NCBI GenBank assembly: GCA_031425035.1
Contig: JANPIN010000069.1
Coordinates: forward strand, 1-64,000
Length of the DNA: 64,000 nucleotides
Source: M3007 sp031425035
GTDB lineage: Bacteria; Bacteroidota; Bacteroidia; Chitinophagales; Saprospiraceae
Reading direction: 5' to 3'
The translations under genes and the position numbers were made by a program. The notes under the pieces are model-generated. The model searched no databases. It worked only from the letters and a program-made list of their open reading frames with translations, and had not been told where the DNA came from. Positions 9,582 to 17,790 of the stretch are shown one piece after another; the stretch's first letter is position 1; each line of letters opens with the position of its first letter.

Positions 9582-9593
9582 AGTCAGCGCCTT

Positions 9594-10115
9594 ATGTCAG
9601 ATCCATTTGTAGCCGAAATACGCATATTCGCCGGCAATTTTGCCCCGAAAGGCTGGGCGACCTGTGATGGGCAGCTCCTGCCGATCAGCCAGAATACCGC
9701 CTTGTTCTCCCTACTGGGAACCACTTATGGCGGCGATGGTAAAAGTAATTTCGCCCTGCCCGATTTGCAGGGCAGTGCACCTATGCAACCTGGTCAGGGG
9801 AGGGGCCTTAGTCTGCGCGATCTGGGAGAAGTGGGGGGCTCAACATCCGTTACTTTGCTCCAGTCCGAAATACCCGCGCATAACCACGCCCTGATGGCCG
9901 TTAACGACACCGCCGACGTCAATATTCCGACCGGTAATAATTTTGCCCGTTCGTCCGGTGCGTCGGTGTACAATACGAACGGAAATTCGTTAACCCCTAT
10001 GTCCCCGATTGCGCTTACTCCCGTCGGAAGCAACCAGCCGCATAATAATATGCAGCCATACCTGACCCTACTGTTCATCATTGCCATGCAAGGCATTTTC
10101 CCGCAACGTCCTTAA
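9594..10115 (+). CDS. Tail-collar (MdpB-like) protein, type C, first triplet
   Basis: This 173-residue collar-domain protein begins MSDPFVAEIRIF. Type C features, shared with the gene at 12604, are QNTALFSLLG, PGQGRGLSLRDLGE, an HNH motif at H96/H98, NFARSSGASVY and the QPHNNMQPYL terminus. It completes the first A-B-C triplet, and the GNAT gene follows seven bases after its stop. No export signal is visible, so it is either cytoplasmic or leaves the cell by a non-Sec route. The conserved histidine pair is in the place where fibre tips bind a metal ion. Confidence 0.85.
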   Translation: MSDPFVAEIRIFAGNFAPKGWATCDGQLLPISQNTALFSLLGTTYGGDGKSNFALPDLQGSAPMQPGQGRGLSLRDLGEVGGSTSVTLLQSEIPAHNHALMAVNDTADVNIPTGNNFARSSGASVYNTNGNSLTPMSPIALTPVGSNQPHNNMQPYLTLLFIIAMQGIFPQRP

Positions 10116-10122
10116 ATAAGTT

Positions 10123-10626
10123 ATGACCGACTTAGCTACCCACGGCCTGCGTTTCCGCCCCATTGAAGCAAGTGATGAAAATTTGTTGAGCGCTATTTAC
10201 GCCAGTACGCGCAGTGAAGAAATGGCGCTGGTCACGCACTGGACCGAGGAGCAAAAGCAAAGTTTTCTGCAACAGCAGTTTCAGGCCCAACATACGTACT
10301 ACCGGCAGATGTACGCCCAAGCGCTGTTCCTGATAATTTTAAAGGATGAGCAGCCGGCTGGACGTTTATATCTGGATCACCGGTCGCAGGAAATACGTAT
10401 TGTAGACATCGCGTTATTGCCTGATTTCCGCAACCGCAGATTGGGAGAAACTATACTACGGGGCATTCTGGAGGAAGCGGCAGCGGCCAGCAAAGCCGTG
10501 ACAATTCACGTGGAGCGGATGAATCCGGCGCTGCATTTATACGAACGACTGGGCTTCCGGGTGATCAATGCGGACAACCCGGTCTACCTGCTGATGGAAT
10601 GGTCTCCACAAGTCGATAAAAGCTGA
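10123..10626 (+). CDS. GNAT-family N-acetyltransferase
   Basis: This 167-residue protein carries the GNAT fold: an N-terminal FRPIEASDENLL segment, the central IVDIALLPDFRNRRLGETIL stretch, which is the acetyl-CoA pyrophosphate-binding motif A (R/Q-x-x-G-x-G/A variant), and a C-terminal HLYERLGF motif B. The substrate is unknown. It follows the first collar triplet by 7 bp and is closed by a strong terminator, so it belongs to that transcription unit. Modification of a collar protein is possible but unproven. Confidence 0.8.
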   Translation: MTDLATHGLRFRPIEASDENLLSAIYASTRSEEMALVTHWTEEQKQSFLQQQFQAQHTYYRQMYAQALFLIILKDEQPAGRLYLDHRSQEIRIVDIALLPDFRNRRLGETILRGILEEAAAASKAVTIHVERMNPALHLYERLGFRVINADNPVYLLMEWSPQVDKS

Positions 10627-10643
10627 TTTTCGCTTAGATTTTC

Positions 10644-10675
10644 AGGCGGTCTCTCCCTGGAGACCGCCTTTTTTT
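10644..10675 (+). terminator. Intrinsic terminator after the first collar operon
   Basis: A perfect 10-bp stem (AGGCGGTCTC at 10644-10653 and its complement at 10660-10669) with a 6-nt loop is followed by a run of seven T (10669-10675). Confidence 0.9.
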
Positions 10676-10757
10676 ATGGGTAGAGCCCGTTTAAAAGGTG
10701 CATTGATCAAGTTTTTAAAGATTTTTATAACAACCTGATTTTACCGGGTTGAATTTT

Positions 10758-10765
10758 TACTTTTG
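10758..10765 (+). promoter_or_regulatory. -7 box ahead of the second collar operon
   Basis: TACTTTTG fits TAnnTTTG and lies 63 bp before the next ATG, just after the preceding terminator. No clear -33 element is visible. Confidence 0.45.
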
Positions 10766-10828
10766 CAAGCCCTTTCGTTCCAGTCAGTACCCCGGATTAC
10801 CATTGTACGGACACTTTAATCAACTTTC

Positions 10829-11479
10829 ATGAACAGAAGAAATTTCCTGCACACCGGTTCTTTGAGTGCATTGGGACTGAGCCTGCCTACAGGCTTACTT
10901 TCCCTGCATGGGATCAAAACACAAAACAGCCATACCTGGCTTCAGCAACTGGCTGTGGCTGTCGGCGCCAAGCGTCGCTCTAGTATGCTGATCTGGTCGG
11001 ATGCTTTGCGGACCAGTATGCTGCAAACGAATACAGAGCTGGCAACCCATGGTTTCCTCCGCGAAGACACGGCGGTATATTTTTACTCCGCACAAAGTTA
11101 TTGTTTCTATCCATTGGTAATGCGACATGCTGCCTCGGGCACGACCGAATTTCTGGTGCCGGTTTTTGGCCGCCGATCCGATGGTCAGTGGAAAAAGCTC
11201 CTCGTACTGACCAGTTTTCAGATCGAAGCCCTGGCCCATGCGGCGACGGCCCTGGCGGGACAGGAACTACCGTTGCAGGAGTTGTTGCTGCCGGCCGGTT
11301 TCGCCGCTTTCCAGGGCCGGACATACGGCACCGTAGAGGGCAGCGTCGTCACCCATACCCAACTTTGTAATGGCAGGTCAAGTACGGACTTGCAGGTCCT
11401 TCGGGGCGGCAAAACGCTTTATACCAGCACCATACAGTCCCAACACTGCCTGAGTACGGCTCCAGTGGTGGGCGATTGA
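10829..11479 (+). CDS. Protein with Tat-type leader, unknown function
   Basis: This 216-residue protein begins MNRRNFLHTGSLSALGLSLP, a twin-arginine leader with a RRNFL core followed by a hydrophobic stretch. The mature part (about 180 residues) is not recognised. It contains YFYSAQSYCFYPLVMRH and LVPVFGRRSDGQWKKL and looks like a compact alpha/beta domain. The next collar gene's extended frame overlaps its stop, and the supported start lies 35 bp downstream, so it probably opens the second collar operon. Tat export implies folding or cofactor loading in the cytoplasm before transport. Confidence 0.65.
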   Translation: MNRRNFLHTGSLSALGLSLPTGLLSLHGIKTQNSHTWLQQLAVAVGAKRRSSMLIWSDALRTSMLQTNTELATHGFLREDTAVYFYSAQSYCFYPLVMRHAASGTTEFLVPVFGRRSDGQWKKLLVLTSFQIEALAHAATALAGQELPLQELLLPAGFAAFQGRTYGTVEGSVVTHTQLCNGRSSTDLQVLRGGKTLYTSTIQSQHCLSTAPVVGD

Positions 11480-11514
11480 ACTCCTTACTTCCTTACCATT
11501 TAATTCCATTCGTT

Positions 11515-12036
11515 ATGGCCGAACCTTTTTTGTCTGAAATCCGGATTTTCAGTTTCAATTATGTACCGCAGGGATGGGCACAGTGTAACGGCCAGCTCCT
11601 GCCAATCAACCAGAATCAGGCGCTTTTTTCGTTGCTCGGAACTACTTATGGTGGCAATGGGCAAACCAACTTCGCCTTACCTGATCTGCGGGGACGCACG
11701 CCCATCCATCGCGGTGGCAGTATTACCCTGGGCGAGCGTGCCGGGGAAGAAGTGCATACGCTGAACATTAATGAATTGCCGACCCATGTGCATACAGCGA
11801 ACGCAGTAGCGCCCGCAAATGGCACCAACAATGTCAGCATCCCTACCGGTGCCTACTTATCCAACAGTGCGCCGGCAGAAATATACAGTTCCGGAGCAGG
11901 TTCTCCGGGTCTGGTCGCGCTGCACCCCGGATCTATAAGCAATGTTGGCGGCAGTCAGCCCCATGAAAACCGGCAACCCCTACTGGTGCTGACCTTTGGC
12001 ATAGCCTTACAGGGCATTTTCCCCAGCCAGAACTAG
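11515..12036 (+). CDS. Tail-collar (MdpB-like) protein, type A, second triplet
   Basis: This 173-residue paralog of the gene at 8531 uses ATG 11515, where MAEPFLSEIRIF aligns with the other starts; an upstream frame adds 13 unsupported residues. Type A marks are INQNQALFS, FALPDLRGRTPIH, HTLNINELPTHVH (H91/H93), and GAYLSNSAPAEIY, which is nearly the same as in the first triplet. It ends in ALQGIFPSQN. It is followed 39 bp later by the type B gene. Confidence 0.85.
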   Translation: MAEPFLSEIRIFSFNYVPQGWAQCNGQLLPINQNQALFSLLGTTYGGNGQTNFALPDLRGRTPIHRGGSITLGERAGEEVHTLNINELPTHVHTANAVAPANGTNNVSIPTGAYLSNSAPAEIYSSGAGSPGLVALHPGSISNVGGSQPHENRQPLLVLTFGIALQGIFPSQN

Positions 12037-12075
12037 GAGCGTAAACCATTCACTATCAACCTTTAAGTATTTGTT

Positions 12076-12594
12076 ATGGCACAACCTTATGTTGGAGAAA
12101 TACGCATTTTTGCCGGCAATTTCGCACCGGCAGGCTGGATGTTCTGCGATGGGCAACTACTTCCTATTTCCGAATACGAGACCCTGTTTGTATTGATTGG
12201 TACCACTTATGGGGGCGATGGCCAGAACACTTTTGGCCTGCCGGATTTACGGGGTCGTTTACCTGTTCACCAGGGAACCGGGCCGGGTTTGAGCAGCTAT
12301 CAACTTGCGCAAATACTGGGCGTGGAAGAGGTTACGCTGACCGTAAACCAAACACCTGCGCATACGCATCCAATGCAGGCCTATAATTCAATAGCCAACA
12401 CCCCGAACCCCGGGAATCAATTGCTGGGCATATCCTCCCAGGTCAGCATGTTTTTTGGGGATCCGCCGAATTTATCATTTAATGCCGGTGCGGTTACCTC
12501 TGTCGGCGGTAATCAGCCGCACACGAACGTAATGCCATATGTATGCCTCAGTTATATTATTTCCCTCTTCGGAATTTTTCCAACCCCTAATTAA
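12076..12594 (+). CDS. Tail-collar (MdpB-like) protein, type B, second triplet
   Basis: This 172-residue collar protein begins MAQPYVGEIRIFAGNF. It carries the HTH pair at H96/H98 and shares NTPNPGN, SSQVSMFFGDPPNLS and a terminal FGIFPTPN with the type B gene at 9078. It has a slightly longer loop (GTGPGLSSYQLAQILG) than that gene. Nine bases separate it from the type C gene. Confidence 0.85.
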   Translation: MAQPYVGEIRIFAGNFAPAGWMFCDGQLLPISEYETLFVLIGTTYGGDGQNTFGLPDLRGRLPVHQGTGPGLSSYQLAQILGVEEVTLTVNQTPAHTHPMQAYNSIANTPNPGNQLLGISSQVSMFFGDPPNLSFNAGAVTSVGGNQPHTNVMPYVCLSYIISLFGIFPTPN

Positions 12595-12603
12595 TTCAAA
12601 GTT

Positions 12604-13119
12604 ATGGATCCTTTTGTCGCCGAAGTACGCATTCTCCCTTTCAACTTTGCGCCTACCGGTTGGGCACAATGTGACGGACAACTTTTGCCAATTAGTCAGA
12701 ATACCGCCTTATTTTCCTTGCTGGGAACCTATTATGGTGGTAATGGGCAATCCACTTTTGGCTTGCCGAATATGATCGAAAATGCTGCCATGCACCAGGG
12801 TCAGGGACCCGGCCTCAGTGACCGCTTCCTGGGTGAAAACAGTGGCTCGGCGACCGTCTCGCTGCTGACCTCGGAAATACCGATCCACAATCACACGATG
12901 CGAGCCGTAAACGATCTGGGCGATGTCAACCTACCGCAGAGCAACGGGATGGCCCGTTCCAGCGGTGCCGCCGTGTATGGCACTACGGGAGCGGTTACCC
13001 CCCTGGCGCCAACCGCGCTTGCCCCAACCGGCGGCGATCAGCCCCACAATAACCGTCAACCTTACCTGGCCCTGAATTTCTGCATCGCTTTACAAGGCGT
13101 TTACCCCCCCCGGACATAA
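12604..13119 (+). CDS. Tail-collar (MdpB-like) protein, type C, second triplet
   Basis: This 171-residue collar protein begins MDPFVAEVRILPFNF. It has QNTALFSLLG, QGQGPGLSDRFLGE, the HNH pair at H95/H97, NGMARSSGAAVYG and a terminal ALQGVYPPRT, as expected for type C. Its FGLPNMIENAAMHQ segment departs from the usual ALPDLxGRxP, so this copy is the most diverged. The DUF6916-like gene starts two bases after its stop, indicating translational coupling. Confidence 0.85.
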   Translation: MDPFVAEVRILPFNFAPTGWAQCDGQLLPISQNTALFSLLGTYYGGNGQSTFGLPNMIENAAMHQGQGPGLSDRFLGENSGSATVSLLTSEIPIHNHTMRAVNDLGDVNLPQSNGMARSSGAAVYGTTGAVTPLAPTALAPTGGDQPHNNRQPYLALNFCIALQGVYPPRT

Positions 13120-13121
13120 GC

Positions 13122-13418
13122 ATGTTGGATCAACTGGACATTTCCGATTTTTCTCCCTGGCTAGAGCAGCCGATGACCATTCGTTTCACCCCGGAGGCCA
13201 GCCTGAGCGCACATTTGATAGAGGTCCGACCGGTAGAAAGCTATACGCCACTGGACCGAAAGCCTTTCGCGGTCGTGTTTCGGACGGAGCAAAAAACCCA
13301 CTATTTTGAGCAGGCAATTTGTGTATTGGAGCATCCGGCAAAAGGGGATTTACCGATATTTTTCGTACCCATAGGTCATGACGCTCAGGGTGTACGGTAT
13401 GAAGCGATCTTTGCCTGA
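13122..13418 (+). CDS. Small DUF6916-like protein
   Basis: This 98-residue protein has a single small alpha/beta or beta-rich domain (PMTIRFTPEASLSAHLIEV, PFAVVFRTEQ, QAICVLEHPAKGDLPIFFVPIG). The pattern resembles DUF6916, small proteins I associate with collar-protein loci, but I recall this only from general knowledge. It starts two bases after the type C collar stop and is followed 12 bp later by the methyltransferase, so it is an integral member of the second operon. No signal peptide or catalytic motif is visible. Confidence 0.6.
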   Translation: MLDQLDISDFSPWLEQPMTIRFTPEASLSAHLIEVRPVESYTPLDRKPFAVVFRTEQKTHYFEQAICVLEHPAKGDLPIFFVPIGHDAQGVRYEAIFA

Positions 13419-13430
13419 AAACGCTGCACG

Positions 13431-14444
13431 ATGAGTGCGACGGCGAATTGGAACGAACTGAAGCGATTAGGTCTCTTTTTGATGGGACCCCTGTTGAGCG
13501 ATGGCGCTCTGTTCCGGGCCAGTGAAGAATTGTATCAATTCCTGTTGCAAGTGTCTGGTTTAGAACCGGATAAATTTAGCAGCCAACGCGACCAGCAGTT
13601 ACCGCAGGGCAAAGCGCTGGCGGCTATCTGGGCAGCCCACTGCATTTTAGACTATCGCCGGACCCATGTTTTTATGCGTGGCCTGCTGGCTGCTATTCAG
13701 GCAGCCCGTTTACGTTTTCCGCACACACAAATCCATGTTTTATACGCCGGCTGTGGCCCCTTCGCCAGCCTGGCCCTGCCCCTGCTCCCACTGCTGGAAG
13801 CAGGGGCGGTCGTTTTCACCCTCCTGGAAGTCAACCCGCAAAGTTTCGGTTACCTGCAGGAAACGGTCAGAAATCTGGAACTTTCTCCCTGGGTCCAGAA
13901 CATAGTGCTGGCCGATGCCACGACGTATCAGACGGATCCCGGGCAACCAGTGCACGTGCTGCTCGGTGAAATGATGCAGGCGGGACTCCGGCAGGAACCG
14001 CAGGTGGCAGCCATGCATAATCTGGCGCCGCAGCTGGTCGCGGGCGGCCTGATGGTCCCGCAGTGCATTACCGTCCAGGCGGGCCTTTTACATCCTGTTC
14101 GAAATCAGGCACGGATGCTATCCATGGAAGCCCCGGCAGAACACGCGTTTCAGCTACTTGAACCGGTGTTTGAACTGTCAGCAGCTACCATAAGCGCCCG
14201 GGCAAATATGAATTTTCCGGCCATGGAAGTTCATATTCCCGTCGATCTGGATCCCGGTTTCCGGCAACTGGCGCTCTTTACCCGCATCCAGGTTTTTGAA
14301 AACGAGTGGCTGGATGTCTGGGAATCAGCATTGACCGAACCTATCGCCCTGACCAAATTTACAAACGATACGCCTGTCCGGAAAATAGGTTTGCAGTTAA
14401 ATCTGGGTAGTCATCCGGGATTTGAGTGGCGTGTACTGGAGTAA
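13431..14444 (+). CDS. SAM-dependent methyltransferase, PRMT-like
   Basis: This 337-residue protein has a helical N-terminal part and a class I methyltransferase fold: motif I VLYAGCGPFASL, an acidic strand end TLLEVNP, LADATTY, and the segment VLLGEMMQAGLRQEPQ, which resembles the double-E loop of protein arginine methyltransferases. A beta-rich C-terminal part follows, as in PRMTs. The substrate is unknown. As the last gene of the second collar operon it could modify a collar protein or an unrelated partner. Confidence 0.65.
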   Translation: MSATANWNELKRLGLFLMGPLLSDGALFRASEELYQFLLQVSGLEPDKFSSQRDQQLPQGKALAAIWAAHCILDYRRTHVFMRGLLAAIQAARLRFPHTQIHVLYAGCGPFASLALPLLPLLEAGAVVFTLLEVNPQSFGYLQETVRNLELSPWVQNIVLADATTYQTDPGQPVHVLLGEMMQAGLRQEPQVAAMHNLAPQLVAGGLMVPQCITVQAGLLHPVRNQARMLSMEAPAEHAFQLLEPVFELSAATISARANMNFPAMEVHIPVDLDPGFRQLALFTRIQVFENEWLDVWESALTEPIALTKFTNDTPVRKIGLQLNLGSHPGFEWRVLE

Positions 14445-14567
14445 TGCGGTTATTTAAAATTGGTCTGCCTGGCGTTTTGTATAAATGCTTTGAAATTTGT
14501 TCCTTTGGTACGATCCGCAGCCGCGTGATTGCACGCAAACGTTTTTTCACCCCCTTTGTCAGTAGCC

Positions 14568-16202
14568 ATGAAAAGAAGAAATTTTCTGAAAAATACCGCC
14601 CTGGCCGGCTTGTCTATGGCTGCCTTAGGCACGGATGCCTGTACCAGCGGCCACCCGGAAAAAGCGGACGGCCAGTCCGCCGAACCCTTACACCAGGACG
14701 ATTTTGTTTTAAACGAGCTGAGCCTGGATCAATTACAGCAAAAAATGCAGGCCGGAGAATATACGGCGCGGTCGATCACGGAACTGTATTTAAAACGAAT
14801 TGCTGATCTTGACCAGCAGGGTCCGTTCATAAATTCCGTAATCGAACTGAACTCCGATGCCCTGGCCATTGCCGATGAGCTGGACCGGGAGCGAAAGGCG
14901 GGACGAGTACGCGGCCCGTTGCATGGCATACCCGTCCTGGTAAAGGACAATATTGATACCGGTGATAAAATGATGACCACGGCCGGCTCTTTGTCGCTGG
15001 AAGGGCATAAAGCCGCCCAGGATGCTTTCATTATCCGCCAATTAAGGGCAGCCGGCGCCGTTTTGCTGGGCAAGACCAACTTAAGCGAATGGGCGAACTT
15101 CCGTTCTACCCGCTCGTGCAGCGGCTGGAGCAGCCGGGGCGGACAGACCCGAAATCCCTATGTACTGGACCGTAGTCCATGTGGCTCCAGCTCCGGTTCC
15201 GGCGCGGCCGTGGCGGCTAACTTTTGCGCCGTGGCAGTCGGCACGGAAACGGACGGATCGGTGATCGCGCCGGCATCCTTCTGCGGGGTGGTGGGCATGA
15301 AACCGACCGTGGGCCTGTTGAGTCGCAGCGGCATCATTCCTATTTCCAGCACCCAGGATACCGCCGGGCCTATGGCGCGTACCGTCAAAGATGCCGCTCT
15401 GCTGCTGGCAGCACTGGTCGGCAGTGATCCGAATGATGCGGTCACCCTGGAAAGCCAGGGGAAAGTACCACCGGATTATACTGCTTTTCTGGATGTCAAT
15501 GGACTGGCTGGCACCAGGATCGGCATAGAGAAAAGCTTTTTAAAAGGTCATGAAGGCGTGGTCGGTCTGTATCGGGCCGCCATCGACGTGTTAAAAAAGC
15601 AGGGAGCGACGATCGTGGAGATCGAGCTGCTGGAAGCGACCGGGAAGTTGGGTACGGCGGAGTTGACGGTGCTGGAATACGAATTTAAAGCGGGCGTTAA
15701 CCGCTATCTGGCGAACGCGAAAGCCGGGGTTGGATCGCTGGCGGAGGTGATCGCTTTTAATAACCAACAGGAAGCCAGGGCCATGCCTTTTTTCAAGCAG
15801 GAAATCCTGGAGGCATGCGAGGCTAAGGCCGGATTGGATAGCGCGGAGTATGTCGAGGCGCTGCAAAAAACGCTTCATTCACGGGAAATCATCGACCAGA
15901 TGTTGCGGGAGTCCCGGCTGGACGCGATTGCCGGTGTAAGTATTGGTTTTCCCGGCTGTATTGAGCTGATCAACGGCGATTACGATACCGGCTTTTATTT
16001 TTGTCCACCGGCAGCAATGGCGGGCTACCCGCATATTACGGTACCCATGGGGCAGGTACATGAACTGCCCGTTGGGTTTTCCCTCATCGCCGGCGCTTAC
16101 CAGGAGCCGGCGCTGTTTAAATTGGCCTATGCCTTCGAACAGGCCAGCCGGAAACGGGCAGCCCCGAAGTTTTTGACCAGTATTCCGGGTTCAGGTTCTT
16201 AA
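14568..16202 (+). CDS. Exported amidase (amidase-signature family)
   Basis: This 544-residue enzyme starts at ATG 14568, where MKRRNFLKNTALAGLSMAAL gives a twin-arginine leader; a longer frame upstream is unsupported. The catalytic triad of the amidase signature family is visible: Lys126 in LVKDNID, cis-Ser207 in CGSSSGSG, and nucleophile Ser231 in TETDGSVIAPA. The enzyme hydrolyses a carboxamide bond, with unknown substrate. An early Cys (ACTSG, about residue 25) could make it a Tat lipoprotein. The gene's last four bases overlap the converging lysA. Confidence 0.9.
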   Translation: MKRRNFLKNTALAGLSMAALGTDACTSGHPEKADGQSAEPLHQDDFVLNELSLDQLQQKMQAGEYTARSITELYLKRIADLDQQGPFINSVIELNSDALAIADELDRERKAGRVRGPLHGIPVLVKDNIDTGDKMMTTAGSLSLEGHKAAQDAFIIRQLRAAGAVLLGKTNLSEWANFRSTRSCSGWSSRGGQTRNPYVLDRSPCGSSSGSGAAVAANFCAVAVGTETDGSVIAPASFCGVVGMKPTVGLLSRSGIIPISSTQDTAGPMARTVKDAALLLAALVGSDPNDAVTLESQGKVPPDYTAFLDVNGLAGTRIGIEKSFLKGHEGVVGLYRAAIDVLKKQGATIVEIELLEATGKLGTAELTVLEYEFKAGVNRYLANAKAGVGSLAEVIAFNNQQEARAMPFFKQEILEACEAKAGLDSAEYVEALQKTLHSREIIDQMLRESRLDAIAGVSIGFPGCIELINGDYDTGFYFCPPAAMAGYPHITVPMGQVHELPVGFSLIAGAYQEPALFKLAYAFEQASRKRAAPKFLTSIPGSGS

Positions 16203-17431
16203 AGCTTTATTTCCACCTGATTATGTAATAAATCTTCGACCGTTTCGCGCCGCCGGATCAAATAGGCCTGGCCTTTATAGATCAGTACTTCCGCCGGACG
16301 AAAACGCGAATTATAGTTGGAGGCCATCATCCAGCCATAGGCGCCGGCGTTGTAAAAACCGATGATATCGCCTTCTACGACTTCGGCAATACGGCGGTCG
16401 CTGCCGAATGTATCGGTCTCGCAAATGTTACCCACCACCGTGTACAAACGCGGTTTGAAAGTGGGTTCGGTCACGTTCACGATCTTGTGGTAGGAACCGT
16501 AGAACATCGGGCGAATGAGGTGATTGAGGCCTGTGTCCAGTCCGACGAAGGAAGTCGAAGTGGTTTGTTTCACCAGCGTGCACTTGGCGAACAGGAAGCC
16601 GGATTCGCTGACCAGGTACTTTCCCGGCTCGAACATGAGGGTTAGCTCACGGCCATAGGCTTTGCAGAACGTCGCAAAACGCTGGCTCAGTTTTTCGCCC
16701 AGTTCTTCCACGTCGGTTTCAATATCATCGGGTTTGTAGGGCACTTTGAAACCGCTGCCCAGATCGATGTATTGCAGGTGGGGAAATTTCTCCGCCGCTT
16801 CCAGCAGAATTTCCGCACCGCGCAGGAATATGTCCACGTCGAGAATATCGGAGCCGGTATGCATGTGGAGCCCATTCACCGTCAGGCCCTGGCTTTCTAC
16901 AATACGCAGCACATGGGGCAGCTGGTGAATACTGATCCCGAACTTGGAATCGATGTGGCCGACGCTGATTTTTTCGTTGCCGCCGGCCATCAGGTGTGGG
17001 TTTATACGCAGGCAGACCGGCACTTTGGCATGGTGCAGGCCCCAGTTTTCCAGCATGGGAATAGCATCCACGTTGATCTTGACGCCCAGTTTAACGGCTT
17101 CGCTGAATTCATCCGCGCCCGCAAAATTAGGGGTGTACAAAATATCATCCGCCGGGAAACCGGCAAGAATTCCCAACTGCACTTCCTGGATGGATACGCA
17201 GTCGAGCCCCGCGCCCCACTGGCGGAACAGGCGCATGACGGTCAGGTTAGACAGCGCCTTACAGGCATAGTGAATCCGCAGTTTTGGATAGGGGAAAGCG
17301 GCGGTGATGCGGCGGTACTGGCGTTCCATCACGGCGGCGTCATATACGTATAAAGGGGTGCCGTATTCGCGGCAAAGTTCGAGCGGATCAATACCGTCCT
17401 CGAATTGGTAGTGGTTGTCTATAAGTTCCAT
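16199..17431 (-). CDS. lysA: Diaminopimelate decarboxylase
   Basis: This 410-residue PLP enzyme of the alanine-racemase fold III type converts meso-diaminopimelate to lysine. PLP lysine is K58 in HYACKALSN; the family signature HMHTGSDI, the glycine loop DLGSGFKVPY, MFEPGKYLV and the substrate-binding CETDTFG near the C-terminus are all present. The length is normal. Distinction from related ornithine/arginine or carboxynorspermidine decarboxylases rests on overall likeness and is not absolute. It converges with and slightly overlaps the amidase gene. Confidence 0.85.
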   Translation of the reverse strand: MELIDNHYQFEDGIDPLELCREYGTPLYVYDAAVMERQYRRITAAFPYPKLRIHYACKALSNLTVMRLFRQWGAGLDCVSIQEVQLGILAGFPADDILYTPNFAGADEFSEAVKLGVKINVDAIPMLENWGLHHAKVPVCLRINPHLMAGGNEKISVGHIDSKFGISIHQLPHVLRIVESQGLTVNGLHMHTGSDILDVDIFLRGAEILLEAAEKFPHLQYIDLGSGFKVPYKPDDIETDVEELGEKLSQRFATFCKAYGRELTLMFEPGKYLVSESGFLFAKCTLVKQTTSTSFVGLDTGLNHLIRPMFYGSYHKIVNVTEPTFKPRLYTVVGNICETDTFGSDRRIAEVVEGDIIGFYNAGAYGWMMASNYNSRFRPAEVLIYKGQAYLIRRRETVEDLLHNQVEIKL

Positions 17432-17560
17432 GTGCGCAGCCGTCGGTCATTTTACGGAGCGCGAAGGTAGGTTTTTTGCCAAAACTGGCTTTCACCGGGG
17501 AGAAGTTAGTTTTCTGTGCGGTTGGAGGGGAGGGGGAGAACTGATTTTAACGTTCAATTT

Positions 17561-17780
17561 TTTACCACATTAGTGCACTGAGGACACAGAGAAAAACGAT
17601 TTGAAGGTTGAAGTTTTAACCACATTAGGGCACAGTGGACACAGAGAGAAAACGATTTGAAGGTTGAAATTTTTACCACATTAGGCACAGAGGACACAGA
17701 GAAAAACCGAGTTCCGAGTAGGCACCAATTTTTGTGTTCTCTACGAACTCTGTTTACTCTGTGCTCTAATGTGGTAAAAA
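17561..17780. repeat. Tandem and inverted ACCACATTAG-type intergenic repeat
   Basis: Three direct copies of a unit of about 55 bp with core ACCACATTAG...GGACACAGAG begin at 17564, 17619 and 17675. An inverted copy of its start (GTGGTAAAAA preceded by CTAAT) lies at 17766-17780. The 17432-17790 gap holds no supported gene; small frames inside it are repeat-derived. The core resembles a widespread dispersed intergenic repeat. Confidence 0.8.
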
Positions 17781-17790
17781 TTATTTTCTA

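Noticed and set aside
8531..13119. Prophage or tailocin remnant
   Set aside because: Six collar-domain genes but no sheath, tube, baseplate, capsid, integrase or lysis genes. The flanking genes are metabolic or modifying.
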